The translations under genes were made by a program, and so were the position numbers. A stretch of 64,000 nucleotides of DNA from G965222505 sp965222505 (GTDB lineage Bacteria > Bacteroidota > Rhodothermia > Rhodothermales > DATKEJ01): the NCBI GenBank assembly GCA_965222505.1, contig OZ244956.1, positions 1 through 64,000 of the forward strand, written 5' to 3'. Each line of letters starts with the position of its first letter. The first letter of the stretch is position 1. This document shows, one piece after another, positions 17,701 to 26,142 of this stretch. Below the pieces are notes generated by a model. The model had not been told where the DNA came from, did not search any database, and was given only the letters and a program-made list of their open reading frames with translations.

Positions 17701-18024
17701 ATGAAAGTTAGGCAAGCTATACTCATTGGTGTAGTTCCTGCTGGCTATTTTGGCGCACAGACAGCTGCTGGAGGACTAACACCACCATTTTTAGGATTTC
17801 TTGCCCTGGCAGCTTTGCTCGCCCTGATTGGTATGCACCGAAATAAACTTTCTGAGTCTGGTACTCGGAAGTTACTCGGTCTTCGAAACCGGATCGTGCA
17901 GAAAGCACCAGAGAAAGAACGGGAGCCGGAAGCGATGGGAAGCGTCTTTGGGACGCCAGCCTACGTGGTTCATAAGGAAGATGACTTCTGGATTGACTTA
18001 CCCGATCCTGAAATGATCATCTGA
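17701..18024 (+). CDS. small predicted membrane protein, unknown
   Basis: About 107 residues from the ATG at 17701; the frame extends upstream to a TTG at 17578, but that part has no protein-like character. The N-terminus has one or two hydrophobic segments ('AILIGVVPAGYFGA' and 'FLGFLALAALLALIGM'), then a basic stretch and an acidic tail ('DFWIDLPDPEMII'). I do not recognise a family. The surrounding DNA (17530-17710) is AT-richer than the flanks. A short weak hairpin (TTCCGA/TCGGAA, 18028-18047) follows the stop. It could be an orphan or recently acquired gene. Confidence 0.4.
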   Translation: MKVRQAILIGVVPAGYFGAQTAAGGLTPPFLGFLALAALLALIGMHRNKLSESGTRKLLGLRNRIVQKAPEKEREPEAMGSVFGTPAYVVHKEDDFWIDLPDPEMII

Positions 18025-18170
18025 TCGTTCCGAGAATTCCTTCGGAAAATGGAATAGAATCAGCCTTGTACTGATGCCTGGGATTTTTATGCCCTGTAGG
18101 GTTGCACCCTCATTCCGGTTAAGCGTACTTTGGAATCATTCAGATACCTTCCTAAAGACCGCAAGACCTT

Positions 18171-20201
18171 ATGTTTGTGCAACGCGCCTGTCGTCACCTG
18201 CTTTATCTGCTTTTTAGCCTGGGGCTGGCCTATACTTCCTTAATTGCCCAGCCACAAGCCGAATTGCTGGATCGGGCCCTCTTTTTTTCGAATCCTGCGT
18301 ATACCCAGGCCACGCTTTCACCAGACGGTGCGTACATCGCTTTTCTGAAGCCGCATGACGATGTGCTCAACCTTTTCACGGTTGGCCGCGATGCCAGTAT
18401 CGAAACAGCCCGGCCGGTTACCCGCGAAGAACGGCCCATTCTACACTATGCCTGGAGCCGAGATGGCACGCACCTGCTCTTCATTCAGGATCAGGAGGGC
18501 AATGAAAATTATCATCTCTATGCCGTAGACATTAACGCACTATGGCGTGATTCCCTTTCTGCTCCATTAAATCTGACCCCTTATGACGGGGCACGTGCCC
18601 TGCTCTATGCGCGACCTCAAAATGACGCTGGGGCCGTCATTGTCGGTATGAATGACCGGGATCCCATACACAATGACCTTTACCGGGTTTCCATTGAATC
18701 AGGGGAGCGGGCCCTGTTGTTTGAAAATACAGCAGGGTATAACGACTTCGTGATTGACAATGACGGGACGCTCAGATTGGGACTCCGGCAGGAAGCGGAT
18801 GGACAAACCGTGCTATACGACCTCACTGGAACGTCGCCTCGGGCCGTGTTATCCTGTTCCTATACCGAAACCTGCCGCCCCCTACGATTCCATTCGGATG
18901 GGCATCAACTTTATATAGCCTCCAATACGGGAGACCATGATCTTATCGGGTTGAGGCTTCTGAACGTCGAAACAGGAGAGATGACCCACCTTGAATCTGA
19001 TCCACAGGGTGAGGTAGATTTTGGTGAGGCATGGTTTGACGAAGCATCGGGCGAGCTTCTGGCAACCTACTACGTTGGGAATCGGCAGAAGGTGTATCCA
19101 AAATCCAAAGCCGTGAAGCGAGATTACCGAATTCTGGATTATCATCTGGTGTTTGGGCAACAGAAAATCACGTCTTCATCCACGGATATGCGATATCATC
19201 TGGCAGAGATGATTCGTGATAAAGACCCCGGCACCTACTACTTATACGACCGAAAAGAGGGATCCGTAAAACAACTGTTCCGATCCCGACCTGCCCTCAC
19301 GTACGACAAGTTGGCCTCCATGTTGGTCCTGGAATATGAGGCTCGGGATGGTACACCGTTAGGGGGGTTTCTCACTTTGCCCAAGGGATCCAATAATGGG
19401 GATTTCCCGTTGGTGGTCTTACCCCACGGTGGGCCGTGGAGCCGGGATTACTGGGGGTATGATGGGTTTGTCCAATTCCTGGCGAACCGGGGATACGCGA
19501 TTTTTCAGCCCAACTTCAGGGGTTCGGCTGGGTTTGGGAAGAAGTTCTTGAATGCCGGGAATAAACAATGGGGCACCGGGGTCATGCAACACGATATTAC
19601 CGATGGGGTGCAGTACCTCATTACGGATGGTCTCGTTGACCCGGAACGGATTGCCATTTTTGGTGGGTCATATGGAGGATATGCTGCTCTGGCGGGAGTC
19701 ACCTTTACGCCAGATCTGTATGCTGCTGCCATCCCCTTCGCTGCGCCCTCAAATCTGATCACCTTGATCGAGTCTTTCCCTGCCTATTGGAAATCCTATC
19801 TCGAAGGGACCTGGTATCGAAGGGTGGGAAATCCCGCGCTTGATGCAGATCGGGAAGACCTAAAGGCACGGTCGCCGCTGTTTTTTTCCGATCAAATCAA
19901 AACCCCTTTGATGATCGTTCACGGCGCCAATGATCCCAGGGTGAAGCAAGCCGAAGCAGATCAGCTTGTGGTAGCGCTCCGTGATCGGGGTGTTGAAGTG
20001 GAATACTTGTTGGCCTTAGATGAAGGGTACGGGTTCAGACGACCAAAAAATCGGATGGCACTTGCAGCCGCGCTAGAGCATTTTCTAGCCAAGCATCTTG
20101 GAGGGCGGAAACAAGAGGAAATTGACCCCTCCACCAAGACCACTTTAGAGGCCTTACGCATGGACATCCGTTCCATTAATTCCACAACATCGGACGGGTA
20201 A
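18171..20201 (+). CDS. secreted S9-family prolyl oligopeptidase-like protein, catalytic His apparently replaced
   Basis: This 676-residue protein has a signal peptide (cleavage near 'AYTSLIAQPQ'), a beta-propeller with PD40-like repeats ('AYISPDGAYIAF'-type and 'AWSRDGTHLLF'), and a C-terminal alpha/beta hydrolase domain. The nucleophile motif is 'FGGSYGGYAALAG' and the acid lies in 'VHGANDPRVKQAEAD'. Where the family normally has 'DEGHGF', this protein reads 'DEGYGFRRPKN' (19,990-20,045 region, codon TAC), so the triad histidine seems to be Tyr. It is probably periplasmic. If the substitution is real the protein may be inactive or use another base. The single change CAC to TAC could also be a sequence error or a strain mutation. 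Function otherwise: cleavage of short peptides. Confidence 0.85.
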   Translation: MFVQRACRHLLYLLFSLGLAYTSLIAQPQAELLDRALFFSNPAYTQATLSPDGAYIAFLKPHDDVLNLFTVGRDASIETARPVTREERPILHYAWSRDGTHLLFIQDQEGNENYHLYAVDINALWRDSLSAPLNLTPYDGARALLYARPQNDAGAVIVGMNDRDPIHNDLYRVSIESGERALLFENTAGYNDFVIDNDGTLRLGLRQEADGQTVLYDLTGTSPRAVLSCSYTETCRPLRFHSDGHQLYIASNTGDHDLIGLRLLNVETGEMTHLESDPQGEVDFGEAWFDEASGELLATYYVGNRQKVYPKSKAVKRDYRILDYHLVFGQQKITSSSTDMRYHLAEMIRDKDPGTYYLYDRKEGSVKQLFRSRPALTYDKLASMLVLEYEARDGTPLGGFLTLPKGSNNGDFPLVVLPHGGPWSRDYWGYDGFVQFLANRGYAIFQPNFRGSAGFGKKFLNAGNKQWGTGVMQHDITDGVQYLITDGLVDPERIAIFGGSYGGYAALAGVTFTPDLYAAAIPFAAPSNLITLIESFPAYWKSYLEGTWYRRVGNPALDADREDLKARSPLFFSDQIKTPLMIVHGANDPRVKQAEADQLVVALRDRGVEVEYLLALDEGYGFRRPKNRMALAAALEHFLAKHLGGRKQEEIDPSTKTTLEALRMDIRSINSTTSDG

Positions 20202-20208
20202 ATGAGCC

Positions 20209-20229
20209 GACAAGCGGCGTAACATCAGT
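20209..20229 (+). repeat. right-end fragment of the 64-bp palindromic element (copy 3)
   Basis: These 21 bases, GACAAGCGGCGTAACATCAG followed by T, are identical to 14149-14169, the right end and flank of copy 2. The left half is absent, because the upstream S9 peptidase gene ends at 20201. It lies 17 bases before the start of the DinB-like gene. Confidence 0.7.
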
Positions 20230-20246
20230 GATTAGCATAGCCTCAA

Positions 20247-20783
20247 ATGGATAAATCTCGTCCACCGGACTCTTCGGAGTATAACCCTTATTATGCACCC
20301 TATGTCAGCCGGGTCGGCGATGAGGATGTACTCGAAGCGTTGTCCTCAGATCTGGCATATGTCCAGAAGGTTTTGGGCCCGTTGACTGAAAAGCAGGCGG
20401 CCTACCGGTATGCAGCCGACAAATGGAGCATTAAGCAGATTGTAGGTCATCTCATTGATAGCGAGCGGGTCTTTACGTACCGGGCGTTGCGTTTTGCCCG
20501 TGGGGATGACACGCCCTTGCCCGGTATGGAACAGGATGACTTTGTAGCAGGGGGGGCATTTGATGAACGAGCCCTTTCTGATTTGCTGGAGGAATTTGCG
20601 GCTGTTCGGACGGCTACGATCCACCTGTTCACTGCTATGAATGCCTTGGCCTGGATGCAATACGGCATCGCGAGTGGTTATCCCTTTTCCGTACGGGCCT
20701 TGGCCCACATCACTGCGGGTCATGTGCGGCATCATATGGCCGTGCTGGAAGCCCGATACCTGCCCCAACTACCCCAGGTTTAG
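20247..20783 (+). CDS. DinB superfamily protein (putative metal-dependent hydrolase/transferase)
   Basis: This 178-residue four-helix-bundle protein of the DinB/YfiT superfamily has the three metal-binding histidines in the expected places: 'WSIKQIVGHLIDSER' and 'HITAGHVRHHMAVLEARY'. Members bind a divalent metal and some act as thiol-S-transferases with bacillithiol or mycothiol. It is followed after 2 bases by a second DinB-superfamily gene, and the two are probably cotranscribed. The start ATG at 20247 lies just after a repeat fragment. The specific substrate is unknown. Confidence 0.85.
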   Translation: MDKSRPPDSSEYNPYYAPYVSRVGDEDVLEALSSDLAYVQKVLGPLTEKQAAYRYAADKWSIKQIVGHLIDSERVFTYRALRFARGDDTPLPGMEQDDFVAGGAFDERALSDLLEEFAAVRTATIHLFTAMNALAWMQYGIASGYPFSVRALAHITAGHVRHHMAVLEARYLPQLPQV

Positions 20784-20785
20784 CG

Positions 20786-21313
20786 ATGAGCGCCTCACTG
20801 CGATACCCCATTGGCCGGTTTTCCATGCCGGATCCCTTATCGGATGCTACAAAACAAGCGTGGCTTGACGATATCCAATTCCTGCCTGCCCATTTAAGGG
20901 GAGCCGTTGAAGGCCTGGTTGACTATCAGTTGGATACGCCCTATCGACCGGGGGGATGGACCGTTCGGCAAGTGGTGCATCACATCGCCGACAGCCACCT
21001 GAATGCCTACCAACGGATCAAACTGGCCCTGACGGAGGATGAGCCGCTGATACGGGTCTATAATGAGAAAGCTTGGGCGGAGTTACCCGAAGCCAAAACA
21101 GGCAAACTGGAACTGTCCTTGCTCATGCTGGATGCGTTACATCAGCGGATGTCAACGGTCTTGTCAACCCTGGATGCGCAAGATTGGGAGCGGACGTTTA
21201 GACATCCCGAGTGGGGCGTACATTCGGTTACTTTTCTGTTGGGCATGTACGCCTGGCACAGCCGGCACCACGTTGCACACATTACAGCGCTTCGGAAACG
21301 AAATACCTGGTAA
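20786..21313 (+). CDS. YfiT/BstA-like DinB-family putative metal-dependent hydrolase
   Basis: This 175-residue protein closely fits the YfiT family (bacillithiol transferase BstA type). It has 'LRYPIGRFSMPDPLSD' at the start, 'PGGWTVRQVVHHIADSHLN' with the first His ligand, 'KAWAELPEA' and the C-terminal 'YAWHSRHHVAHITALRKR' with the other two. The family's 'YPIG' N-terminus supports the ATG at 20786. It would conjugate a low-molecular-weight thiol to electrophiles. The neighbouring DinB-like gene and the GT/PIG-L pair upstream are consistent with bacillithiol metabolism, but this is inference. Confidence 0.85.
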   Translation: MSASLRYPIGRFSMPDPLSDATKQAWLDDIQFLPAHLRGAVEGLVDYQLDTPYRPGGWTVRQVVHHIADSHLNAYQRIKLALTEDEPLIRVYNEKAWAELPEAKTGKLELSLLMLDALHQRMSTVLSTLDAQDWERTFRHPEWGVHSVTFLLGMYAWHSRHHVAHITALRKRNTW

Positions 21314-21342
21314 TCACCAAACATTTTTGCCCATTCACCGAT

Positions 21343-21906
21343 ATGGCTATTGACTACCTGAATCAGGAGCCCAGTATCGTCCGCAGGAAAGACCGGGCGG
21401 TTGAGGATGATGCCTGGATACAAGCTGCCCTTACACAAGCGCCGATGGGTGTTTTGGCGACCGTGCATGGAGACCAGCCGTTCCTCAATGCAAACTTATT
21501 CGTGTACGACCCGGAGCAGCATGTCATCTACATACATACGGCCAAAGTTGGACGAACGCGTGCAAATGTTGAGGTGGCTGAGAAAGTTTGTTTTGGAATC
21601 AGTTCCATGGGCCGCTTGTTGCCAGCCGAAGAAGCCTTGAAGTTTAGTGTTGAATATTCAGGTGTTATGGTGTTTGGCCGGGCTCGCATCGTCCACGATG
21701 AGGGCGAAGCATCAAGAAGTTTGCAACTGTTGCTTGATAAGTATGCGCCCCACCTGAAAGCAGGAGAAGATTACCGGCCGGTTGACCCTGAAGAAGTCAA
21801 AAGGACCACGGTGTACCGAATAGAAATTGACCAATGGAGCGGTAAGAAAAAGAAAGTTGCAGCAGATTTTCCTGGTGCATATTGGTACAAAACGGTTACC
21901 TCTTAA
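21343..21906 (+). CDS. pyridoxamine 5'-phosphate oxidase-family flavin-binding protein (Nim-like)
   Basis: About 187 residues from the ATG at 21343. The open frame begins earlier at 21211 but overlaps the previous gene and has no family character there. The split-barrel flavin-binding fold of the PNPOx-like/Nim family is suggested by 'APMGVLATVHGDQPFLNANL', 'VIYIHTAKVGRTRANVE' and 'VEYSGVMVFGRARIV'. Such proteins bind FMN, F420 or heme and reduce small molecules; Nim members inactivate nitroimidazoles. The C-terminal 'YRIEIDQWSGKKK' is also family-typical. It is likely cytoplasmic and the physiological substrate is unknown. Confidence 0.83.
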   Translation: MAIDYLNQEPSIVRRKDRAVEDDAWIQAALTQAPMGVLATVHGDQPFLNANLFVYDPEQHVIYIHTAKVGRTRANVEVAEKVCFGISSMGRLLPAEEALKFSVEYSGVMVFGRARIVHDEGEASRSLQLLLDKYAPHLKAGEDYRPVDPEEVKRTTVYRIEIDQWSGKKKKVAADFPGAYWYKTVTS

Positions 21907-22047
21907 GGGGCCTGAAAGCGCTTAGGTTTATAGACGTTACACCATAAGTTCGATTAACTTTATACTTTTCTTCATGCACTTTTGGACCCTGAAGAATACT
22001 ATTGTACCCCCTGTTATTGCCCATGCATCCGTCCTAGCGTCGAATTC

Positions 22048-22374
22048 ATGCCCGTAAATCCCAGACAAGCCGCTTCTTCTTCCTCGCCGGTAAACCCCGG
22101 ATATCAACAGCTTAATGCACGTGTAATTGGGCGTGTACAGGGCGTAGGGTTCCGATATTTTGTTCGGACGGCAGCCCTCCGGTTGGGGATCAAAGGGTGG
22201 GTTTGTAATGACCGTGACGGCACGGTCTGCGTTCTCGCCGAAGGTAATCCCATCGAGCTTAAGCAACTCTTGCGCGCCCTACATACCGGCCCTTCTCTCG
22301 CCTCTGTACAGCACGTACACTTCGATTGGAGTGAGCCTTCTGGCCACTTTATGGACTTTGCCATTCGCAGTTAA
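22048..22374 (+). CDS. acyP: acylphosphatase
   Basis: Acylphosphatase hydrolyses carboxyl-phosphate bonds in small acyl phosphates. The diagnostic motifs are 'GRVQGVGFRYFVRTAA' (with the catalytic Arg) and 'GWVCNDRDGTVCVLAEG' (with the catalytic Asn). From the ATG at 22048 the protein is 108 residues, with a 25-residue Ser/Pro-rich N-terminal tail before the domain. The open frame reaches back to a TTG at 21982, but that part is not domain-like. The C-terminus 'GHFMDFAIRS' matches the family end. It converges with the glucan phosphorylase gene, 24 bases away. Confidence 0.93.
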   Translation: MPVNPRQAASSSSPVNPGYQQLNARVIGRVQGVGFRYFVRTAALRLGIKGWVCNDRDGTVCVLAEGNPIELKQLLRALHTGPSLASVQHVHFDWSEPSGHFMDFAIRS

Positions 22375-22398
22375 TCTGAACCGGCCTGATTCTCCTCA

Positions 22399-24444
22399 TT
22401 AAGATTCCACTTCTGCCAGATGGTACAGCTGTTCAATGTAGTCTTGCACCATGCGAGCGCTACTAAACGCAGCGGGCAGCACCATCATGGCCTTTCGCAT
22501 CCGACTAATCCAATGCAGTGGTAATCCTCTTTCATCCCGGTCGTAAAATGTGGGAATCACCTCGTTGCGCAAGGCATTGTGAAGGTGCCGAACGTCTTCT
22601 TGGTCCTGTACTTCAGGATTCTTGATATCGGCGGAGGCTTCGTGGCCTATGGCCCACCCGTTATCACCGGAGAAACCTTCCGGCCACCATCCATCAAGGA
22701 TCGAGAGGTTCAATCCGCCGTGTAAGGCAACCTTCTGGCCGCTGGTACCGCTTGCTTCCATGGGTCTGCGCGGATTGTTCAGCCACACATCACAGCCAGA
22801 GACCAGGTACCGCCCCGTTTCCATGCTGTAATTCTCCAGAAAGACCACCTTGTCGTTGAGGCGAGGATGGCGGGTCAAATACAAGATTTTCTGGATAAAG
22901 TCTTTTCCCTGCTCATCATGGGGGTGGGCTTTACCGGCATAAATTAATTGAACAGGGCGATCCACATCCGAGAATAATGCCAATGCGGATTCAAAATCAT
23001 CAAACAGGAGGGGGGCCCGTTTGTAGGTCGCAAACCGTCGTGCAAACCCGATCGTGAGGGCTTCCGGGTTAAGGGCTACGCCCATGTCTCGATTTCCTCG
23101 GCGCGCCTGGGTCACAATATAATCGAGCAACCGCCGGCGCAGCAGGGTACGGTATTCCCAAAGGGCCTCATCTGAGACTGCTTCGATCCTATTCCAGAAG
23201 TCAGCATCGGCACAATGGCTGATCCAATCCCCAAGATGATTACCGAGGAAAGAACGGGCTTGAGGTGCAGCCCATGTGGGCAGGTGAATCCCGTTTGTGA
23301 CATGTGAAATGGGAGCGACGTTTGGATTGGGATAGAGTTCTTCCCATTGCCTGCGGGCCACTTCTCCATTCAACTTAGAGACCCCGTTCGCGATGCGAGA
23401 AAGCCGCAGACCGAGGATCGTCATGGTAAAGGATTCCTCATGGGCATCAGCATGGGTCCGGCCATAAGCCATCAGATGATGCGCAGACAGGCCCAGGGTT
23501 GCGGCATAGGGTTCCATCATTTCATGAAACAATGCCGGTGAGAACCGGTCATGGCCGGCTTTAACGGGCGTATGGGTGGTAAAGACCGCATGATCTCGCA
23601 CCCAGGCTTCAGCCATTTCGAGGGTATCGCCGGCGGCCAACCGTTCCCGAAGGAGTTCAAACGTCAGAAAGGCACAATGCCCTTCATTCATGTGGTAGAC
23701 ATCGGCCTGCACGTTGAGGGCGCGGAGCATCCGGAGGCCACCAATACCCAGGATAATTTCTTGCTGGATGCGTTGTGTGTTGCCTCCTTGATAGAGTTTG
23801 CGCGTGAGGTGGCGGTAGGCCTGATCGTTTTCTTCAACGTCAGAGTCCAGTAAGTACAGGTTGGTATGCCCGACCTGGAGCAGCCAGGATTGTAAGGTCA
23901 CAACGGTATGGCCTATTTGAACATCGACCATTACCGGTCGGCCCGATTTGTCGGTGACCAGCTTGCAGGGACTGTTTTCCAGATCAATTGGGGGGTAGTG
24001 GGCCAGTTGCCGCCCACTCTCATCGAAATACTGTTGGAAATACCCATCACGCAACAACAGGCCGATTGCCGTTAGGGGAAGCCCCAGGTCTGAGGCGGCC
24101 TTGGTGTGATCACCCGCGAGTATCCCAAGGCCTCCAGAATAAAGAGGGAGGCTTTCGTGCAGCCCGTATTCCATGCAGAAGTAGGCCACAGGAGGGGCAT
24201 CGGCATGGGGTCCTTTACGTTGCATATACGACGTAAACTCCGCATAAACGGCATCCACCTGCTGTGCAAATTCGGGTCCATGCAAGAGGGCCGGACTGGC
24301 TTCATGAAGGGCCGCAATCGGGTTGTTGTTGGTTTCAGAAAAAACCTTGGGGTTTAATGCCTCAAACAGGGCCAGGGCTTCGGGATGCCAACTCCACCAG
24401 AGGTTTTGGGACAAGGTGGATAATTTTTCAAATGTCGTAGACAT
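22399..24444 (-). CDS. glgP: alpha-glucan (glycogen/maltodextrin) phosphorylase
   Basis: This 681-residue GT35 enzyme of the shorter bacterial/archaeal alpha-glucan phosphorylase type releases glucose-1-phosphate from alpha-1,4-glucans. Visible features are the N-terminal 'LWWSWHPEALALFEAL', 'CMEYGLHESLPLYSGGLGIL', 'VYHMNEGHCAFLTFELL', 'RFATYKRAPLLFDD' and the pyridoxal-phosphate site 'MEASGTSGQKVALHGG' with its Lys. The start ATG at 24444 aligns with the family. A perfect 22-bp palindrome of LacI/cre type lies 53 bases upstream, so transcription is probably controlled by a LacI-family sugar regulator, which is not encoded in this window. No other glycogen gene is adjacent. Confidence 0.93.
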   Translation of the reverse strand: MSTTFEKLSTLSQNLWWSWHPEALALFEALNPKVFSETNNNPIAALHEASPALLHGPEFAQQVDAVYAEFTSYMQRKGPHADAPPVAYFCMEYGLHESLPLYSGGLGILAGDHTKAASDLGLPLTAIGLLLRDGYFQQYFDESGRQLAHYPPIDLENSPCKLVTDKSGRPVMVDVQIGHTVVTLQSWLLQVGHTNLYLLDSDVEENDQAYRHLTRKLYQGGNTQRIQQEIILGIGGLRMLRALNVQADVYHMNEGHCAFLTFELLRERLAAGDTLEMAEAWVRDHAVFTTHTPVKAGHDRFSPALFHEMMEPYAATLGLSAHHLMAYGRTHADAHEESFTMTILGLRLSRIANGVSKLNGEVARRQWEELYPNPNVAPISHVTNGIHLPTWAAPQARSFLGNHLGDWISHCADADFWNRIEAVSDEALWEYRTLLRRRLLDYIVTQARRGNRDMGVALNPEALTIGFARRFATYKRAPLLFDDFESALALFSDVDRPVQLIYAGKAHPHDEQGKDFIQKILYLTRHPRLNDKVVFLENYSMETGRYLVSGCDVWLNNPRRPMEASGTSGQKVALHGGLNLSILDGWWPEGFSGDNGWAIGHEASADIKNPEVQDQEDVRHLHNALRNEVIPTFYDRDERGLPLHWISRMRKAMMVLPAAFSSARMVQDYIEQLYHLAEVES

Positions 24445-24496
24445 GAAATGTCAGGGTTGAGCGTGGTAATACTTCTTGCTGAGGGTATGTGAAAAA

Positions 24497-24518
24497 TATG
24501 TGTAAGCGCTTACACATA
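24497..24518. promoter_or_regulatory. LacI-family/cre-like operator upstream of glgP
   Basis: A perfect palindrome with 11-bp arms TATGTGTAAGC and GCTTACACATA and no spacer. The core TGTAAGCGCTTACA fits the LacI/MalR/CcpA-type consensus with central CG. It lies 53-74 bases upstream of the glgP start codon, a typical repressor position. The assignment to a sugar-responsive LacI regulator is inference from the motif and the target gene. Confidence 0.75.
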
Positions 24519-24579
24519 AAATTGCAATATACGTACATCATAGGGGGGAATACCATGAAACGCGGTGTAAGAATCACTA

Positions 24580-24654
24580 GTGCTCTGACAAGTTCATAGT
24601 GTCTGCCCAAAACGGGGCTGACCAGTACCGGACAGATCGAGCTTGTCAGAGCAC
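24580..24654. repeat. 75-bp element with perfect 13-bp terminal inverted repeats
   Basis: Arms GTGCTCTGACAAG (24580-24592) and CTTGTCAGAGCAC (24642-24654) are exact inverted copies separated by 49 bases. The interior holds a smaller GCCC/GGGC hairpin. It lies between glgP and the flippase gene, both on the minus strand. It could be a MITE-like element, a transcript terminator/stabiliser for the flippase operon, or a regulator site. No T tract follows on either strand, which argues against a simple terminator. Confidence 0.65.
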
Positions 24655-24684
24655 CAGGCCTCAAGTGTTTGGAGGGGGTATGGG

Positions 24685-26142
24685 TTACTTTGGCCAAATC
24701 CTGTTCAAGACCTGTACTAACTCAGAGCGGCTATAGAGGCCAAGGGATAGGATGAGGATGGGATAGGACAGGAGAATGGCGACACGAGCCGTGAGGCGCT
24801 GCATGGCGCTCCACTCCAGAGAGGGGAGCGCAAGTGCATACAACAGCACCACAATGGTCAGTACCGCCCATAGCGTCGGCCAGGCAAATTGAATACGTAA
24901 ATACCGCTTTGAAGCCTGATGCGTGATGCCTGCTAGCAGCGCATAAGAGGCACAGGTGGCCCATGCAGCACCCAGGATACCGAATATGGGGATCAGGATC
25001 AGGTTCAACACCACATTGAGTAGGGCTGTTGCAAGGACTAAGCCTGTAATCGTTCTGGAGGCACCAGAGCCGTACAGGATGTTCATAACGATGTAATATA
25101 CGCCATACATGAGGAAGCCCAGAGTGTAGGGAAATACCAATTCCTGTGCAGCTTCATAATTGGCCTGTGCAGGGATGAGGCGAATCAAATCAAACGCCAG
25201 CAAGGACAACCCGAGCACGGCCCATCCAGCGCCTACTACATAGTGCCTGAAAGTACGACGGTAAAACCGCGGCCCTTCTTCTTGTTGGGTTAACCGTTTT
25301 AGGCCAATGATGGCAAAGGCCAACTGAAAACTCTGCACAATCAACAGGTTAAAGGTGCCTCCAATTCGGGCTGCAAGGTCATATAAGGCAACGGCTTTGG
25401 CATCCATCAACCATTTGATCAAATACCGGTCACCGACATTCAGGATAATGGTAGCAAGGGAGGCTGCAATCAGAGGGAGCCCAAAGGTCAGCATTTGCCG
25501 GAGGAGGTGCATTTCAAACCGACGGGTACTCTGGATAAGGAGCAAGCCAACGACCACCAAAGCCGTAAGGCCTGCAGAGCCAGCAAACGCATAGTAGATA
25601 CCAACCAACCCCAGCTTGTTCAGGACCAGGAAGTAATAGACACCGGCAACCAACAGTACCAACTCGGTAGCCGTCGCAAGCACAAACCAGCCGACGCGTT
25701 CCTGGATGCGAAACACGGTCATTGGAACGGTTCCTATCACCTTAAAGGCAACGTAAGCCCCCATCCAAAAAATCACATCAGTTCTGGAAGCATCGTCTAC
25801 CAAAAAGGAAGCCAGCCAGGGGGCCGCCCCAATAAAAAGGATAAAAACTCCGATTCCAGCACATAGGGATGCAATCCACGCTGTGAAGGGGAGGAGGTGC
25901 TGTTCTTCGGCAACGGTAACATCCGTCATGTATTTGATGAGCCCCTGTGCAATGCCAAGGCCGCCCAGCATCATCATCATTTTAGCCGAGGCATCGAGCA
26001 GGCCAAAATGGCCAATGGCATCTTGCGAAAGCTGACCGAGGTAGAACACATAGAGGATCAACCCGGATGCCTTGAGGCTCAAGTTGGCGAGTAGATACAA
26101 TCCACTTTGCTGGAGGAGTTGCTTAAGGCCGCTCTCGCTCAT
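24685..26142 (-). CDS. polysaccharide flippase / lipid-linked repeat-unit exporter (Wzx/MOP family)
   Basis: This 485-residue integral membrane protein has about 12-14 predicted transmembrane segments and the MOP-superfamily look of O-antigen flippases: 'YLLANLSLKASGLILYVFYL' at the start and an internal 'AARIGGTFNLLIVQSFQLAF'. The C-terminal half has 'LNLILIPIFGILGAAWATCA'. It would move undecaprenyl-linked glycan units across the inner membrane. Its start overlaps the stop of the upstream glycosyltransferase gene (26139-26142), implying translational coupling. It ends the minus-strand arm of the polysaccharide locus. Confidence 0.87.
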   Translation of the reverse strand: MSESGLKQLLQQSGLYLLANLSLKASGLILYVFYLGQLSQDAIGHFGLLDASAKMMMMLGGLGIAQGLIKYMTDVTVAEEQHLLPFTAWIASLCAGIGVFILFIGAAPWLASFLVDDASRTDVIFWMGAYVAFKVIGTVPMTVFRIQERVGWFVLATATELVLLVAGVYYFLVLNKLGLVGIYYAFAGSAGLTALVVVGLLLIQSTRRFEMHLLRQMLTFGLPLIAASLATIILNVGDRYLIKWLMDAKAVALYDLAARIGGTFNLLIVQSFQLAFAIIGLKRLTQQEEGPRFYRRTFRHYVVGAGWAVLGLSLLAFDLIRLIPAQANYEAAQELVFPYTLGFLMYGVYYIVMNILYGSGASRTITGLVLATALLNVVLNLILIPIFGILGAAWATCASYALLAGITHQASKRYLRIQFAWPTLWAVLTIVVLLYALALPSLEWSAMQRLTARVAILLSYPILILSLGLYSRSELVQVLNRIWPK

